A stretch of 64,000 nt of DNA from assembly GCA_015075375.1 (NCBI GenBank), contig JABTUM010000001.1, forward strand, positions 2,661,201 through 2,725,200, in the 5' to 3' direction. This stretch comes from Planctomycetota bacterium (GTDB lineage: Bacteria > Planctomycetota > SZUA-567 > H5-PLA8). Made by a program: the position numbers and the translations under genes. The notes beneath the pieces are model-generated. The model was given only the letters and a program-made list of their open reading frames with translations, was not told where the DNA came from and did not search any database. Positions within the stretch are counted from its first letter, which is position 1; the number at the start of each line of letters is the position of its first letter. Below, piece by piece: positions 54,525 through 63,678 of this stretch.

Positions 54525-55514
54525 TCAAGCCAGCAGTCCGTCGATCTCCGCCAGCTCCGCCTCGGTCAGCGGGGCATCCTTGAGGATCTTCACGTTTTCC
54601 TCGAGCTGCGCGACTTTGCTGGCCCCGATCAGCGCGCTGGTGACGCGCGGATCGCGCAGCACCCATTGCAGCGCCAGGCGCGCCAGCGATTGCCCGCGGC
54701 GTTCGGCGAAGGCGTTGAGTTTGACCAGCTTGGCGCGCAGTTCGGGCGTGATGCGCTCCTTTTTCAGGAAGCCGTGCTTCTTGCTCGCCCGGCTGTCCTT
54801 GGGGATGTCCTTCAGGTAGCGGTTGGTGAGCAAGCCTTGGGCGAGCGGGCAGAAGGCGATCACGCCGATACCGGCTGTGCCGGTGACGGGCAGGAGATCC
54901 TTCTCGATGCCGCGGTTGAGCATGCTGTAGCTGGGCTGGTGGATGGTCAGCGGCGTGCCGAGTTCCTTCATGAGCGCCGCGGAATCCTTCGTGCGCGCGC
55001 CGTTGTAGCTGCTGACGCCGGCGTAGATCGCCTTGCCCTGGCGGACGACCTGATCCAGCGCGCCGAGGCTTTCGTCCAGCGGCGTATCGGGGTCCGGGCG
55101 GTGATGGTAAAAAATGTCCACGTACTCGAGCTTCATGCGCTTCAGGGACTGTTCGAGGCTGGTGACGAGGTACTTGCGGCTGCCCCATTCGCCGTAAGGT
55201 CCGGGCCACATGCGGTAGCCGGCCTTGGTGCTGATGACCAGTTCGTCGCGGTAGGCCTTGAAGTCGCTCTTCAGGATCTTGCCGCAGTTGATTTCGGCGC
55301 TTCCGGGCGGGGGGCCGTAGTTGTTGGCCAGGTCGAAGTGCGTGATGCCCAGGTCGAAGGCGCGGCGAAGCATGGCCTTGGCCGTCGCGAAGGAATCGAC
55401 GCCGCCGAAGTTGTGCCACAGCCCCAGCGAGATGGCCGGGAGTTTCAGCCCGCTCGTGCCGCAGCGGTTGTACGTCATCGCTTCGTAGCGTTTCTCGGAA
55501 AAGGCTTTGGCCAT
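54525..55514 (-). CDS. aldo/keto reductase (YghZ/Kv-beta-like)
   Basis: The 329-residue protein is an NADPH-dependent aldo/keto reductase close to the YghZ group (glyceraldehyde-3-phosphate and methylglyoxal reductases). The tetrad is visible: Asp and Tyr in THFDLANNYGPP, Lys in VISTKAGYR and His in DIFYHHRPDPDTPL. The cofactor region VTSALIGASKVAQLEENVKI is typical. The start MAKAFSEKRYEAMTYNRCG is extended but keeps YNRCGTSGLKLPAISLGLW, the family N-terminus. Lies between a hydrolase-like gene and, divergently, aconitase. Confidence 0.93.
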   Translation of the reverse strand: MAKAFSEKRYEAMTYNRCGTSGLKLPAISLGLWHNFGGVDSFATAKAMLRRAFDLGITHFDLANNYGPPPGSAEINCGKILKSDFKAYRDELVISTKAGYRMWPGPYGEWGSRKYLVTSLEQSLKRMKLEYVDIFYHHRPDPDTPLDESLGALDQVVRQGKAIYAGVSSYNGARTKDSAALMKELGTPLTIHQPSYSMLNRGIEKDLLPVTGTAGIGVIAFCPLAQGLLTNRYLKDIPKDSRASKKHGFLKKERITPELRAKLVKLNAFAERRGQSLARLALQWVLRDPRVTSALIGASKVAQLEENVKILKDAPLTEAELAEIDGLLA

Positions 55515-55833
55515 GGCGCGGGCTCCTTGCGTGCGGATCGGGGGTTGGCTTCACTGTACCCCAAGGCCGCGGGAGCGCCATGCGCCGTAGGGGTCGGCGT
55601 TTTCTCCATCCCGAGGTCCACGTTAAGCTCTTTCGGGTACATGACTTAGGATCGATTTGGCCGAAATAATGTCCACCTTTCTGTCCACCTTTGAGTCCCT
55701 TCGCGACCGCTTCTGCGAACGCGCTTCGGGGCACCTATAAGGATGCGCCGACTTTCGCGATTCCCTTGACGTTGCGCCTTCCAGGCGCGACGTTAACGGC
55801 AGCCGATCGTTGTCCGCATCCGGAGGAACCCGC
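55515..55833. promoter_or_regulatory. divergent promoter region upstream of aconitase
   Basis: About 320 nt between the aldo/keto reductase and aconitase genes. Two tandem copies of TGTCCACCTTT (55670-55680 and 55682-55692, 12-bp period) stand out and could be a regulator site. GGAGGAA precedes the aconitase ATG. No clear -35/-10 pair is visible. Confidence 0.4.
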
Positions 55834-58374
55834 ATGTTCGACCGAGCCATGGTGGAACGTTTCTACAAATTGCTTCCCGAGCGCGTCGCGCGCGTGCGCA
55901 AGAAGCTCGCCCGGCCGTTGACCCAGGCCGAGAAGATTCTCTACAGCCATCTCGACGACATCGAGGGCCAGGATTTGGTCCGCGGGCAGAGCTTCCTGAT
56001 GCTGCGCCCCGACCGCGTGGCGATGCAGGACGCGACGGCGCAGATGGCGATCCTGCAGTTCATCAGTTCGGGCCGGCAGCGCGCGGCAGTGCCATCGACG
56101 GTCCACTGCGACCACCTGATCACGGCGCGCAAGGGGGTCGGGCCGGACATGGACGTGGCGATGAAGGAAAACGCGGAAGTCTTCCGCTTCCTGAGCGATT
56201 CGTCGCGGCGCTACGGGCTGGGTTTTTGGAAACCCGGCGCGGGCATCATTCATCAGGTGGTGCTGGAGAACTACGCGTTCCCCGGCGGGCTGATGATCGG
56301 GACCGACAGCCATACGCCCAACGCGGGCGGGATGGGCATGGCGGCGATCGGGGTCGGCGGCGCCGACGCGGTGGACGTGATGGTCGGGATGCCTTGGGAG
56401 CTGCTCTGCCCGAAGCTCGTCGGCGTCAAGCTCACCGGCGCGCTCAACGGCTGGACCAGCGCGAAGGACGTGATCCTGAAAATGCTGGAGATGCTCACCT
56501 GCGCCGGCGGCACGAACAAGATCGTCGAATACTTCGGCCCCGGCGTCGAAAGCATCTCGCTGACCGGGCGCGCGACGATTACCAACATGGGCGCCGAATT
56601 GGGCGCGACGACCAGCATCTTCCCGGCCGATATCCGCACCGCGGCCTACTTGCGCGCCACGCGCCGCGGGCTTGTCGCCGACTGGTCGATGCAGCACATC
56701 CACGAACTGAACGCCGACCAGCCCGTCCACGCCGAGCCGGACGCGTTCTACGACGAGTACTACGAGATCGACCTCAACAAGCTCGGGCCGATGCTGGTCG
56801 GGCCGCACAGCCCCGATCTGGCTCACGATGCCGAGGGGATCAAGCACAGCATCCTTAAGGAAGGGTATCCGGACGACCTGACCGTCTGCCTGATCGGTTC
56901 GTGCACGAACAGTTCGTACGAGGATATCGGGCGCGCGGCGCACGTCGCCAAGCAGGCCGTCTCGAAGGGACTCAAAGCCAAGACGCCGCTGCTGGTCACA
57001 CCGGGCAGCGATCAGGTCTATGCGACGCTGGAACGCGACGGGCACCTGCAGACGCTGCGCGAACTGGGCGCGTCGATTCTGGCCAACGCCTGCGGCCCGT
57101 GCATCGGGCAGTGGAAGCGCGAGGATCTTTCGGCCGAGGACCTCAACACCGGCAAGCCGAACTCGATCGTGACGAGCTTCAACCGCAACTTCCGCGGGCG
57201 CAACGACGGGAACAAGGGCACGCTGGCGTTCATCGGTTCGCCCGAACTGGTGGTGGCCAAAGCGGTGAGCGGGAAGTTGAGCTTCAATCCCATTACCGAT
57301 ACGGTGCCCGGCCCCAACGGTTCGGTGGTGAAGCTCGAAGCGCCGGTAGCGCCGGACCTGCCCGAACGCGGCTACGTCTTCGACGACCACGGCTACCAGC
57401 CTCCCGCCGATGCCGGCAAGGCGGCCGATGTAAGCGTGGATCCGAAGAGCGAGCGGTTGCAGTTGCTGGAACCGTTCGAACCCTGGGAAGGCAAGGATCT
57501 GACCGGGCTGCGCGTGCTGATGAAGGCGAAGGGCAAGTGCACGACGGACCACATCAGCGCCGCCGGCAAGTGGCTGCGCTTCCGCGGGCACCTCGACAAC
57601 ATCTCGGACAACCTGTTCATCGGCGCGATCAACGCCTTCAGCGGCGAGACGGGCGGCGGGCGCAACCTGCGCAACGGTGAGACCGGCGTGCCGTACCCGA
57701 AGATCGCGCGCGACTACAAGGCGCACGGGATCGGCTGGGTGGCCGTAGGCGACCACAACTACGGCGAGGGCTCCAGCCGCGAGCATGCGGCGCTGGAACC
57801 GCGCTTCCTGGGCGGCCGCGCCGTGCTGGTGCGCAGTTTCGCGCGCATCCACGAAACGAACCTTAAGAAGCAAGGTATGCTGGCGCTCACCTTTGCCGAC
57901 CCGGCCGATTACGAAAAGATCCGCGAAGACGATACGCTCGATATTGTCGGCTTGGCCGGCTTCGCGCCGGGCCAACCGCTGACCGTGCGCATCCGGCACG
58001 CCGACGGGAGCAGCGAGGAGATCAAGGCGAATCACACGTACAACGCGGAGCAGATCAACTGGTTCAAGGCCGGCAGCGCGCTGAATCTGATCAAGGCAAG
58101 CCTCGCGAAGGAACAGGCCTCCGCGCCGAAGGCCGTGGCGGTGGCCAAGCCGAAGCCCGCGGCCAAGCCCGCGGCGAAAGCGGCGCCCAAGGCGAAGGTT
58201 AAGTCAAAAGCGAAGCCGAAAAAGAAAGCGGCGCCGAAAGCCGCGAAGGAAAAGAAAGCCGTGAAGAAGCCCAAGCGCGCGGCCAAGAAGCCGGTGCGAG
58301 CGGCGAAGAAAGCCAAGCCGGCCAAGAAGAAAGCGGCGAAGAAGAAGCCCGCCAAGAAGAGCAAACGGAAGTAA
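55834..58374 (+). CDS. acnA: aconitate hydratase with histone-like basic C-terminal tail
   Basis: The ATG at 55834 follows GGAGGAACC. Residues 1-760 are an aconitase of the mitochondrial type that converts citrate to isocitrate. The iron-sulfur cysteines are in GSCTNSS and [10 protein letters not shown]; other family motifs are [28 protein letters not shown] and [19 protein letters not shown]. After the normal end a tail of about 85 residues (762-846) is added, made almost only of Lys, Ala and Pro; it contains 35 Lys, 3 Arg and one acidic residue. Such KPAAK-type tails occur on histone H1-like and other nucleic-acid-binding proteins. Since some aconitases bind RNA when their cluster is lost, an RNA or DNA role is attractive but unproven. 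Confidence 0.95.
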   Translation: MFDRAMVERFYKLLPERVARVRKKLARPLTQAEKILYSHLDDIEGQDLVRGQSFLMLRPDRVAMQDATAQMAILQFISSGRQRAAVPSTVHCDHLITARKGVGPDMDVAMKENAEVFRFLSDSSRRYGLGFWKPGAGIIHQVVLENYAFPGGLMIGTDSHTPNAGGMGMAAIGVGGADAVDVMVGMPWELLCPKLVGVKLTGALNGWTSAKDVILKMLEMLTCAGGTNKIVEYFGPGVESISLTGRATITNMGAELGATTSIFPADIRTAAYLRATRRGLVADWSMQHIHELNADQPVHAEPDAFYDEYYEIDLNKLGPMLVGPHSPDLAHDAEGIKHSILKEGYPDDLTVCLIGSCTNSSYEDIGRAAHVAKQAVSKGLKAKTPLLVTPGSDQVYATLERDGHLQTLRELGASILANACGPCIGQWKREDLSAEDLNTGKPNSIVTSFNRNFRGRNDGNKGTLAFIGSPELVVAKAVSGKLSFNPITDTVPGPNGSVVKLEAPVAPDLPERGYVFDDHGYQPPADAGKAADVSVDPKSERLQLLEPFEPWEGKDLTGLRVLMKAKGKCTTDHISAAGKWLRFRGHLDNISDNLFIGAINAFSGETGGGRNLRNGETGVPYPKIARDYKAHGIGWVAVGDHNYGEGSSREHAALEPRFLGGRAVLVRSFARIHETNLKKQGMLALTFADPADYEKIREDDTLDIVGLAGFAPGQPLTVRIRHADGSSEEIKANHTYNAEQINWFKAGSALNLIKASLAKEQASAPKAVAVAKPKPAAKPAAKAAPKAKVKSKAKPKKKAAPKAAKEKKAVKKPKRAAKKPVRAAKKAKPAKKKAAKKKPAKKSKRK

Positions 58375-58394
58375 CCGCGAAAGGCGGCGCGCGC

Positions 58395-58880
58395 ATGCCG
58401 GAGCAGGATGCGTTCGTGCGCGCGTACCGGGAAGCCGACGCCGAAGCCATCGCGCGGCTGTATCGAGAGACCGTCCGCACGATCAACGCGCGGGATTATT
58501 CGGCGGCGCAAATCGCGGTGTGGGCGCGCCCCGAGCAGGACGGGGCGTGGTGGCGCGAGCGGATGGCGCGCTATCCGGCGGTATTCGTCGCCGAGCGGCT
58601 TGGCGAGATCGCGGGCTTCGCCGAGACCGAAGACTCGGGGCATGTCGATTGTCTGTACGTGCACCATCGGCATCAAGGGGTTGGAATCGGTTCGGCGCTG
58701 CTGGCGGCCATCGAAACACGCGCTCGAAGCCGCGGCATCCGGCGGCTCTTCGCCGACGTGAGCCTCACCGCGCATCCCTTTTTTCGGGCCAAGGGCTTCA
58801 CGGTGTTGCGCAAGAAGGCTTCGCCGCACCGCGGCCAGCGCTTCGAGTTGTACGAGATGGAGAAGCATCTCGAGCCTTGA
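58395..58880 (+). CDS. GNAT-family acetyltransferase
   Basis: A 161-residue GNAT protein. Motif A with the acetyl-CoA loop is HHRHQGVGIGSALLAAIE, preceded by the beta4 strand HVDCLYVH, and motif B is FFRAKGFTVLRK with SLTAHPF. The first half (YREADAEAIARLYRETVRTI) is the usual N-terminal unit. It transfers an acetyl group to an amine; the substrate is unknown. It starts 20 nt after aconitase and could be co-transcribed with it. Confidence 0.9.
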   Translation: MPEQDAFVRAYREADAEAIARLYRETVRTINARDYSAAQIAVWARPEQDGAWWRERMARYPAVFVAERLGEIAGFAETEDSGHVDCLYVHHRHQGVGIGSALLAAIETRARSRGIRRLFADVSLTAHPFFRAKGFTVLRKKASPHRGQRFELYEMEKHLEP

Positions 58881-58918
58881 GCGATTAGAATCACAGGGTC
58901 GGGCACCGGAGCCTCGCC

Positions 58919-59512
58919 ATGGCCAACGAACTTCACGACTTCGACAAAGCGTACGAGAAGGGCCACACGCCCTGGGACAGCGGCGTGCCGTGCCTGGAAT
59001 TGGTCCGCGTCGTCAACGCGGGGCTTTTGCCGGGGCGCAAGCTGCTGGAACTGGGCTGCGGCACCGGGACCAACGCGGTCGAACTGGCGCGCCGCGGCTA
59101 CAAAGTGACGGCGGCCGATTTCGTAACGAAGGCCGTCGAACGCGCCAAGCTGAAAGCCGAAGCCGCTCGCGTCGAGATCGATTTCCGCGTCGCCGACGTG
59201 ATCAAAGACGATCTGGGCGGTCCGTTCGACGTGATCTTCGACCGCGGCGTATACCACCACATCCGGCGCGTGGACCTGGCGGCGTTTCTCGAACGCCTCT
59301 CCGCGGCGTCGCGCAAAGGCACGCGCTGGCTTACGCTGGCCGGGCACGCTGGCGAAGTGCACCAGCCCGGGCCGCCCACGGTCAGCGAAGCCGAATTCCG
59401 CGCCGAACTGGGCACGCTCTTCCAGTTCATCGAGGTCCGCGAATTCCGCTTCGGCACCGACTCCGACGACTTCCGCCCGCTCGCGTGGTCGATCCTGATG
59501 GAACGCAAGTAG
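58919..59512 (+). CDS. class I SAM-dependent methyltransferase
   Basis: This 197-residue protein has the Rossmann methyltransferase motifs: motif I LLELGCGTGTNAVELARRG, motif II VTAADFVTKAVERAK, motif III RVADVIKDDLGGPFDVIFDR. The N-terminus (FDKAYEKGHTPWDSGVPCLE) resembles thiopurine-methyltransferase-like and tellurite-resistance-like small methyltransferases. The acceptor is unknown. It lies 38 nt after the acetyltransferase gene and 2 nt before the next gene. Confidence 0.9.
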   Translation: MANELHDFDKAYEKGHTPWDSGVPCLELVRVVNAGLLPGRKLLELGCGTGTNAVELARRGYKVTAADFVTKAVERAKLKAEAARVEIDFRVADVIKDDLGGPFDVIFDRGVYHHIRRVDLAAFLERLSAASRKGTRWLTLAGHAGEVHQPGPPTVSEAEFRAELGTLFQFIEVREFRFGTDSDDFRPLAWSILMERK

Positions 59513-59514
59513 CC

Positions 59515-60006
59515 ATGCGCGCCGCCATCGCCTTCGCGCTTTCTGACGACCCCGAGGCCGAACGCCGCGTCCTCGTGCGCCTCGGCGAGTTGCTCGAACT
59601 GCTCAATATGGACAAGGAAGAGCAGGCCATCGACCCGGACACCTACACCGGGAACCCCGCCGATTACCCTGACTGGCTGCGCCGCAGCTTCGGCAACAAG
59701 CGGCTTGTTGAAGAATTGCAGGACCTATTGGAACTCGAGCCCGAGGACGTGGCCGGTTGGGATTTCGAGAGCTGGTACGACGACCTGATGCAGTGCCTCA
59801 GCCATCATTTCGAGTTGGAGCAGAGCGACGAGCCCGGGCGCTGGGCGCTGACCTTCGAGGTCGACGAGAAGCATTACGGCGGCGATATGTCCCACGCCTG
59901 GCTCCTGCTGGCCGCGGGCGGCTCGGCGCTGGAGTGCAAGGACATCGTGGACGCGGCCACCAGCAATCCGCTGGGTACCTCCGAAGAACCACCTCCGCAG
60001 TCCTAA
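59515..60006 (+). CDS. acidic protein of unknown function
   Basis: The 163-residue product is acidic and probably helical (EAERRVLVRLGELLELLNMD, RLVEELQDLLELEPEDVAGW, LMQCLSHHFELEQSDEPGRW). The ATG at 59515 lies 2 nt after the methyltransferase stop, so translation is probably coupled, and no separate ribosome site is visible. It has no signal or membrane segment. I do not recognise a family. Confidence 0.75.
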   Translation: MRAAIAFALSDDPEAERRVLVRLGELLELLNMDKEEQAIDPDTYTGNPADYPDWLRRSFGNKRLVEELQDLLELEPEDVAGWDFESWYDDLMQCLSHHFELEQSDEPGRWALTFEVDEKHYGGDMSHAWLLLAAGGSALECKDIVDAATSNPLGTSEEPPPQS

Positions 60007-60138
60007 GTTATCTTGCAACCTATTGATACAGAGCAATTTGCGCATCTGCGCACAGGTGGGCCATTTCCTCGCATTTGGGGCGCAACACATCCGCCGGGAC
60101 GGGAGTCTAACTCGCAGACCTTATAAGGAGCGTTGCCG

Positions 60139-60813
60139 ATGGCCCTCGAACGCAAGCCCGCCGAGCCCAACGAAGATCCGGGTTATCCGGAAGCCGAAGA
60201 GTACGCGTCCGACCGGCGCGCGTTCTTGTGGATGATAGGCGGCGCGACGGTGGCTGGGTTGGGTGTGCTGGCGCTGAGCCAATCGCGAGCGCAGCCGATC
60301 GCGCCCTCGCCGGGGATGGTGGCGCCGGGTGCGGTGACCACGACTCCGGTGCCGACCGCTCAACCGCAGGCGATGCCGTTGGGCGAAGCGCCCGCGCAGC
60401 CCATGGCACAGCCGCAGGGCGATGTGGCCGTCGCGCAGCCCCCGGCGCAGCCGCAGGCGTTTACGCGCGGCGAAGCAAGTGTGGCGACGCCGCCACCGGC
60501 ACAACCGCAGTCCATCACCGAAGGCGAACCGGCGGTCGCTCAGCCTCAGGCGAACTTCAAAGGCGATGGTCCCGTCGTACAGCCGCAGGTACAGGCGCCG
60601 GGGAAAGTCGCGGTGGAAGCCCTGCCCGTGACGACGTCCAAAGGCGCACCGCCCGCGCAGGTGCCCGCGCAACCTCGCGCGGCGATGCCGGGGGGACTCG
60701 TGCCGACCACGCCGCCCGCGCAACCGCAGGCGAATTTCAAAGGCCGCATCTCGACCACCCAGCCCGAAGAAATCAGGCCGGTCAAGCCGCCGCCGCCCGA
60801 AGGCGATTTCTAA
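60139..60813 (+). CDS. Tat-like-signal repeat protein, candidate substrate of the adjacent radical SAM enzyme
   Basis: The ATG at 60139 has AAGGAG 8 nt upstream. The 224-residue protein starts with an acidic stretch and a twin-arginine-like signal (SDRRAFLWMIGGATVAGLGV). The rest is low-complexity Pro/Gln/Ala sequence with repeated cores: QPQA followed three to four residues later by GE or GD, at about residues 75, 104, 122, 135 and 196. The segment QPQANFKG occurs twice exactly (135-142 and 196-203). Tat export follows folding or modification in the cytoplasm. The next gene, 28 nt later, is a radical SAM/SPASM enzyme, the usual partner of modified peptides. The pairing as precursor and maturase is inference. 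Confidence 0.75.
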   Translation: MALERKPAEPNEDPGYPEAEEYASDRRAFLWMIGGATVAGLGVLALSQSRAQPIAPSPGMVAPGAVTTTPVPTAQPQAMPLGEAPAQPMAQPQGDVAVAQPPAQPQAFTRGEASVATPPPAQPQSITEGEPAVAQPQANFKGDGPVVQPQVQAPGKVAVEALPVTTSKGAPPAQVPAQPRAAMPGGLVPTTPPAQPQANFKGRISTTQPEEIRPVKPPPPEGDF

Positions 60814-60841
60814 ACCCTGAATCCGCCCGGAGCGCGCGCCC

Positions 60842-62002
60842 ATGGAACTGACCTTGGTCCTGACTCATGCCTGCAACCTCGGCTGCCCGTATTGCTACGC
60901 GGGCCGCAAGTTCGGGAAGCGCATGCCCAAGGAACTGGGTGAGCGCGCGCTCGATCAGGCATTCGCGAAGCTGCAGCCCGGCGAAGAGATTCAGGTCGGT
61001 TACTTCGGCGGCGAACCGCTGCTGGCTTGGGACCTGCTCCAGCACTTCCATCTCTACGCCGAAGGTTTGGCGCGCGCGAAGAACGTAAAACTGGTGGGGA
61101 CCGCCACCACCAACGCGACGCTTCTGACCGAAGAGCGCATGGATTGGATGGCCGCGCACGGCGTCGTGATCGCGGTGAGCCTGGACGGGATCAAGGAAAG
61201 CCACGATACGACGCGCCCGTTCGTGAACGGGCGCAGCAGCCACGAGGATGCGCTGCGCGGGCTGCAGATCGCGCTGCGGCGCGCGCCGCTCACCGAAGTG
61301 ATCTGCGTCGTCGATCCGGAAAACGTGGCGCATATGAGCGCCAACCTGCGCTTCATTCTCGATCAGGGCGTCCGCGTCGTGGGCCTCTCGCTGAATTATT
61401 CGGGCAAGTGGAACGAGGAAAGCCTCGCCGTATACGAGCGCGAACTGGAGCGTGTCGGCGAAGAGTTCATCGGGCGCTTCCGCGCGGGGCAGGACATCTA
61501 CGTGAGCGTGCTGGACTCGAAGATCGTCGGACGCTTGAAGGGCGGCCTGAAAGAGTGCGATCAATGCAGCTTCGGCCTCGGCGAAGTGGCCGTCGCGCCA
61601 TCGGGAAACATGTATCCCTGCGAACGCCTCGTGAGCGACGACGCCGATCCGCAGTGGGTGATCGGGCACATCGATCAAGGTTACGATACGGTCAAGCTCG
61701 CCGGGATCCTGCGCCAGAAGCACCACCAGGATCCGATCTGTTCGTCGTGCGCGATCAAGGACCGCTGCGTGAGCCACTGCGGCTGTTCGCGCTTCTTCAG
61801 CAGCGGCGATCTGGCCGATCCCGGCGCGCCGCTGTGCCTGACCGAACAGCTCAACGCCAAGGTCGCCGACCGCGTCGCCAAGACACTCTTCTGGGAAGCG
61901 AACCCCGTCTTCATGCGCAAGTTTTACTGGGAGCGCGATCTGGCCGGCGCGCTGGCCGCAGTACGCGCCGAAGAAGCTCCCGTCCTGGTGGCGCAGGGAT
62001 AG
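60842..62002 (+). CDS. radical SAM/SPASM domain protein (peptide maturase-like)
   Basis: A 386-residue radical SAM enzyme. The [4Fe-4S] motif is CNLGCPYC (Cys11, Cys15, Cys18), with the SAM-binding GYFGGEPLLAW and later VSLDGIKESHD. The C-terminal SPASM region has many cysteines for auxiliary clusters (ECDQCSFGLG, GNMYPCERL, DPICSSCAIKDRCVSHCGCS). Enzymes of this type crosslink, epimerise or oxidise peptides and proteins (anaerobic sulfatase maturases, PqqE, SCIFF and cyclophane maturases). No sulfatase gene is in the window. The adjacent repeat protein is the likeliest substrate. Confidence 0.93.
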   Translation: MELTLVLTHACNLGCPYCYAGRKFGKRMPKELGERALDQAFAKLQPGEEIQVGYFGGEPLLAWDLLQHFHLYAEGLARAKNVKLVGTATTNATLLTEERMDWMAAHGVVIAVSLDGIKESHDTTRPFVNGRSSHEDALRGLQIALRRAPLTEVICVVDPENVAHMSANLRFILDQGVRVVGLSLNYSGKWNEESLAVYERELERVGEEFIGRFRAGQDIYVSVLDSKIVGRLKGGLKECDQCSFGLGEVAVAPSGNMYPCERLVSDDADPQWVIGHIDQGYDTVKLAGILRQKHHQDPICSSCAIKDRCVSHCGCSRFFSSGDLADPGAPLCLTEQLNAKVADRVAKTLFWEANPVFMRKFYWERDLAGALAAVRAEEAPVLVAQG

Positions 62003-62205
62003 TCGCCAGCGACCTAAGGCCGCGGTTCACACCTCAATCCATTCCATTCAGCTTACCTCGTATCAGTTTCCCTATGCGGGAACCGTAGCGTACCCCCGGT
62101 ATTCGATTTCACACCTCGTGCAGACTCATAATTCTGGAATGAGCGGCGTCCTGGGTCGTAAGATTCACCTGTGCCCTTTCCGATCCGAAGGAGTCCTCTG
62201 CCTTG

Positions 62206-63678
62206 ATGAAGGTCCTCAAATACCTGGGCATTGCGTTTCTGGTTCTGCTCGGTTTGGCCGTGATTCTGCCGCTGACCGGCCTCGTTAAACTTAACGTAAA
62301 CGCCACTCCGATGGGCTGGGAGACCGAGGCCGTCGACCGCGGCGAGATGCGCATCACCGTTACGGCGTCGGGCGCCGTGGAGCCGCTCAGCACGGTCAAG
62401 GTCGGCAGCCAAGTCTCGGGCAAGGTCAAGGAGGTCCTCGTCGAGCCCGACGATGCGGTCAGCGACGGCGAAGTGCTGGCGCGGCTGGATACGGAGCTGC
62501 TCGAAGCCGACCGGCGCGACCGCGAACTGCTGCTCGACCGCGCGCAATCGGCGCTCGCGCTTTTGACGGTCGAACGCCAGAACCTCGATCTGCGCGAAGC
62601 GCGGCTGAGGGTCCAGCAGGCGCGGCAGAGACTCGCGATCGAACGCTCCAGCGCGCTGCTCGAACTGGCATCGAAAAATCTGGTGCGCTTCGAGGACATG
62701 CGCGCCGTGGACGCCGCGTCGCTGACCGACGTCGAGATCCGGCAGTTGGAGAAAGAAAACGCCGAACGCGACCGCAAGCTCGCGGCCTTGGAGCTCGAGA
62801 CCCTCGAGGTGGACTTGAAGCAGGTGACGGCCGACCGCGCCGCGCTGGCGGCGCGGCTGGTGCAGGCGGAATCCGAGGTCGCGCAGGCGCGCCAGGCGCT
62901 GGCCAAGGCCGTCACGAATCTGGGCTATGCGTCCATCACCGCGCCGTGCGCCGGCGTGGTGCTCGACCGCGTCGTCGAACGCGGGCAGACCATCGCCGCG
63001 AACTTCCAGACGCCGGAACTTTTCACCATCGTCTCCGAACTCAACCGCGTGCGCGTCCTCGTGAAGCTCGACGAGGCCGAGATGGGGCGCATCGCGCCGG
63101 GCCAGAAGGTCAGGTTTGAGGTCGATGCGTTTCGCGGGCAAGAGTTCTCCGGCGAAGTGAAGGCGGTGCGGTTGAAGCACGAGTTGCGCGCGAATCTGGT
63201 CACGTACCCGATCGTGATCGAAGCCGAGAATCCCCCCGCCGCCGGACACCCGCACGGCAAGCTCCGCCCCGGCATGACCGCGTACGTCACCTTCGAGATC
63301 GAAGTCAAAGCCGACGTGTTGCGCGTCCCGGCCGCCGCACTGCGCTTCGTTCCGCCCGCGACGGCGATCCTGGCGCAGGAGACTCCGGCCGGCGAGTCCG
63401 AGGCGGCGCCTGAAGCGCAGAAGACCGAGGCGGAGGCCTCCTCGAAATCTGAACCGGCCAAGCCGGACGAAGCGCCGCGCGGGCTGCCGGCCACGGTTCA
63501 CCGCAAGCTTCCCGACGGGAGCCTGCAGGCCGTCCCGATCCGCGTCGGCGACAACGACGCCGAATACTACGAACTGCTGGACGGTGAGGTGAAGGCCGGC
63601 GACGAACTGGTGACCGGGCAGGCGATGGGCGATGCGGGAGGCGGCGCGAGCAAATCGAAGCGCCGGCGCAAGCTGTGA
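62206..63678 (+). CDS. HlyD/MacA-type periplasmic adaptor
   Basis: A 490-residue membrane fusion protein. An N-terminal helix (YLGIAFLVLLGLAVILPLTG) anchors it. The biotinyl-lipoyl halves are VEPLSTVKVGSQVSGKVKEV and ITAPCAGVVLDRVVERGQTI, separated by a long coiled coil (residues 95-235), and a beta-barrel domain follows (NRVRVLVKLDEAEMGRIAPG). An acidic, Ala/Glu-rich insert lies before the last strand region. It would link an inner-membrane ABC exporter to an outer-membrane channel. The stop overlaps the start of the ABC ATPase gene (GTGA). A TTG at 62203 is an alternative start. The 203-nt gap before it holds the promoter. Confidence 0.92.
   Translation: MKVLKYLGIAFLVLLGLAVILPLTGLVKLNVNATPMGWETEAVDRGEMRITVTASGAVEPLSTVKVGSQVSGKVKEVLVEPDDAVSDGEVLARLDTELLEADRRDRELLLDRAQSALALLTVERQNLDLREARLRVQQARQRLAIERSSALLELASKNLVRFEDMRAVDAASLTDVEIRQLEKENAERDRKLAALELETLEVDLKQVTADRAALAARLVQAESEVAQARQALAKAVTNLGYASITAPCAGVVLDRVVERGQTIAANFQTPELFTIVSELNRVRVLVKLDEAEMGRIAPGQKVRFEVDAFRGQEFSGEVKAVRLKHELRANLVTYPIVIEAENPPAAGHPHGKLRPGMTAYVTFEIEVKADVLRVPAAALRFVPPATAILAQETPAGESEAAPEAQKTEAEASSKSEPAKPDEAPRGLPATVHRKLPDGSLQAVPIRVGDNDAEYYELLDGEVKAGDELVTGQAMGDAGGGASKSKRRRKL

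Noticed and set aside
60790..60813. C-terminal DF sorting signal (also ends of the proteins at 16819-19266 and 39132-40370)
   Set aside because: Only two or three residues are shared and one of the three proteins is cytoplasmic; chance is enough.
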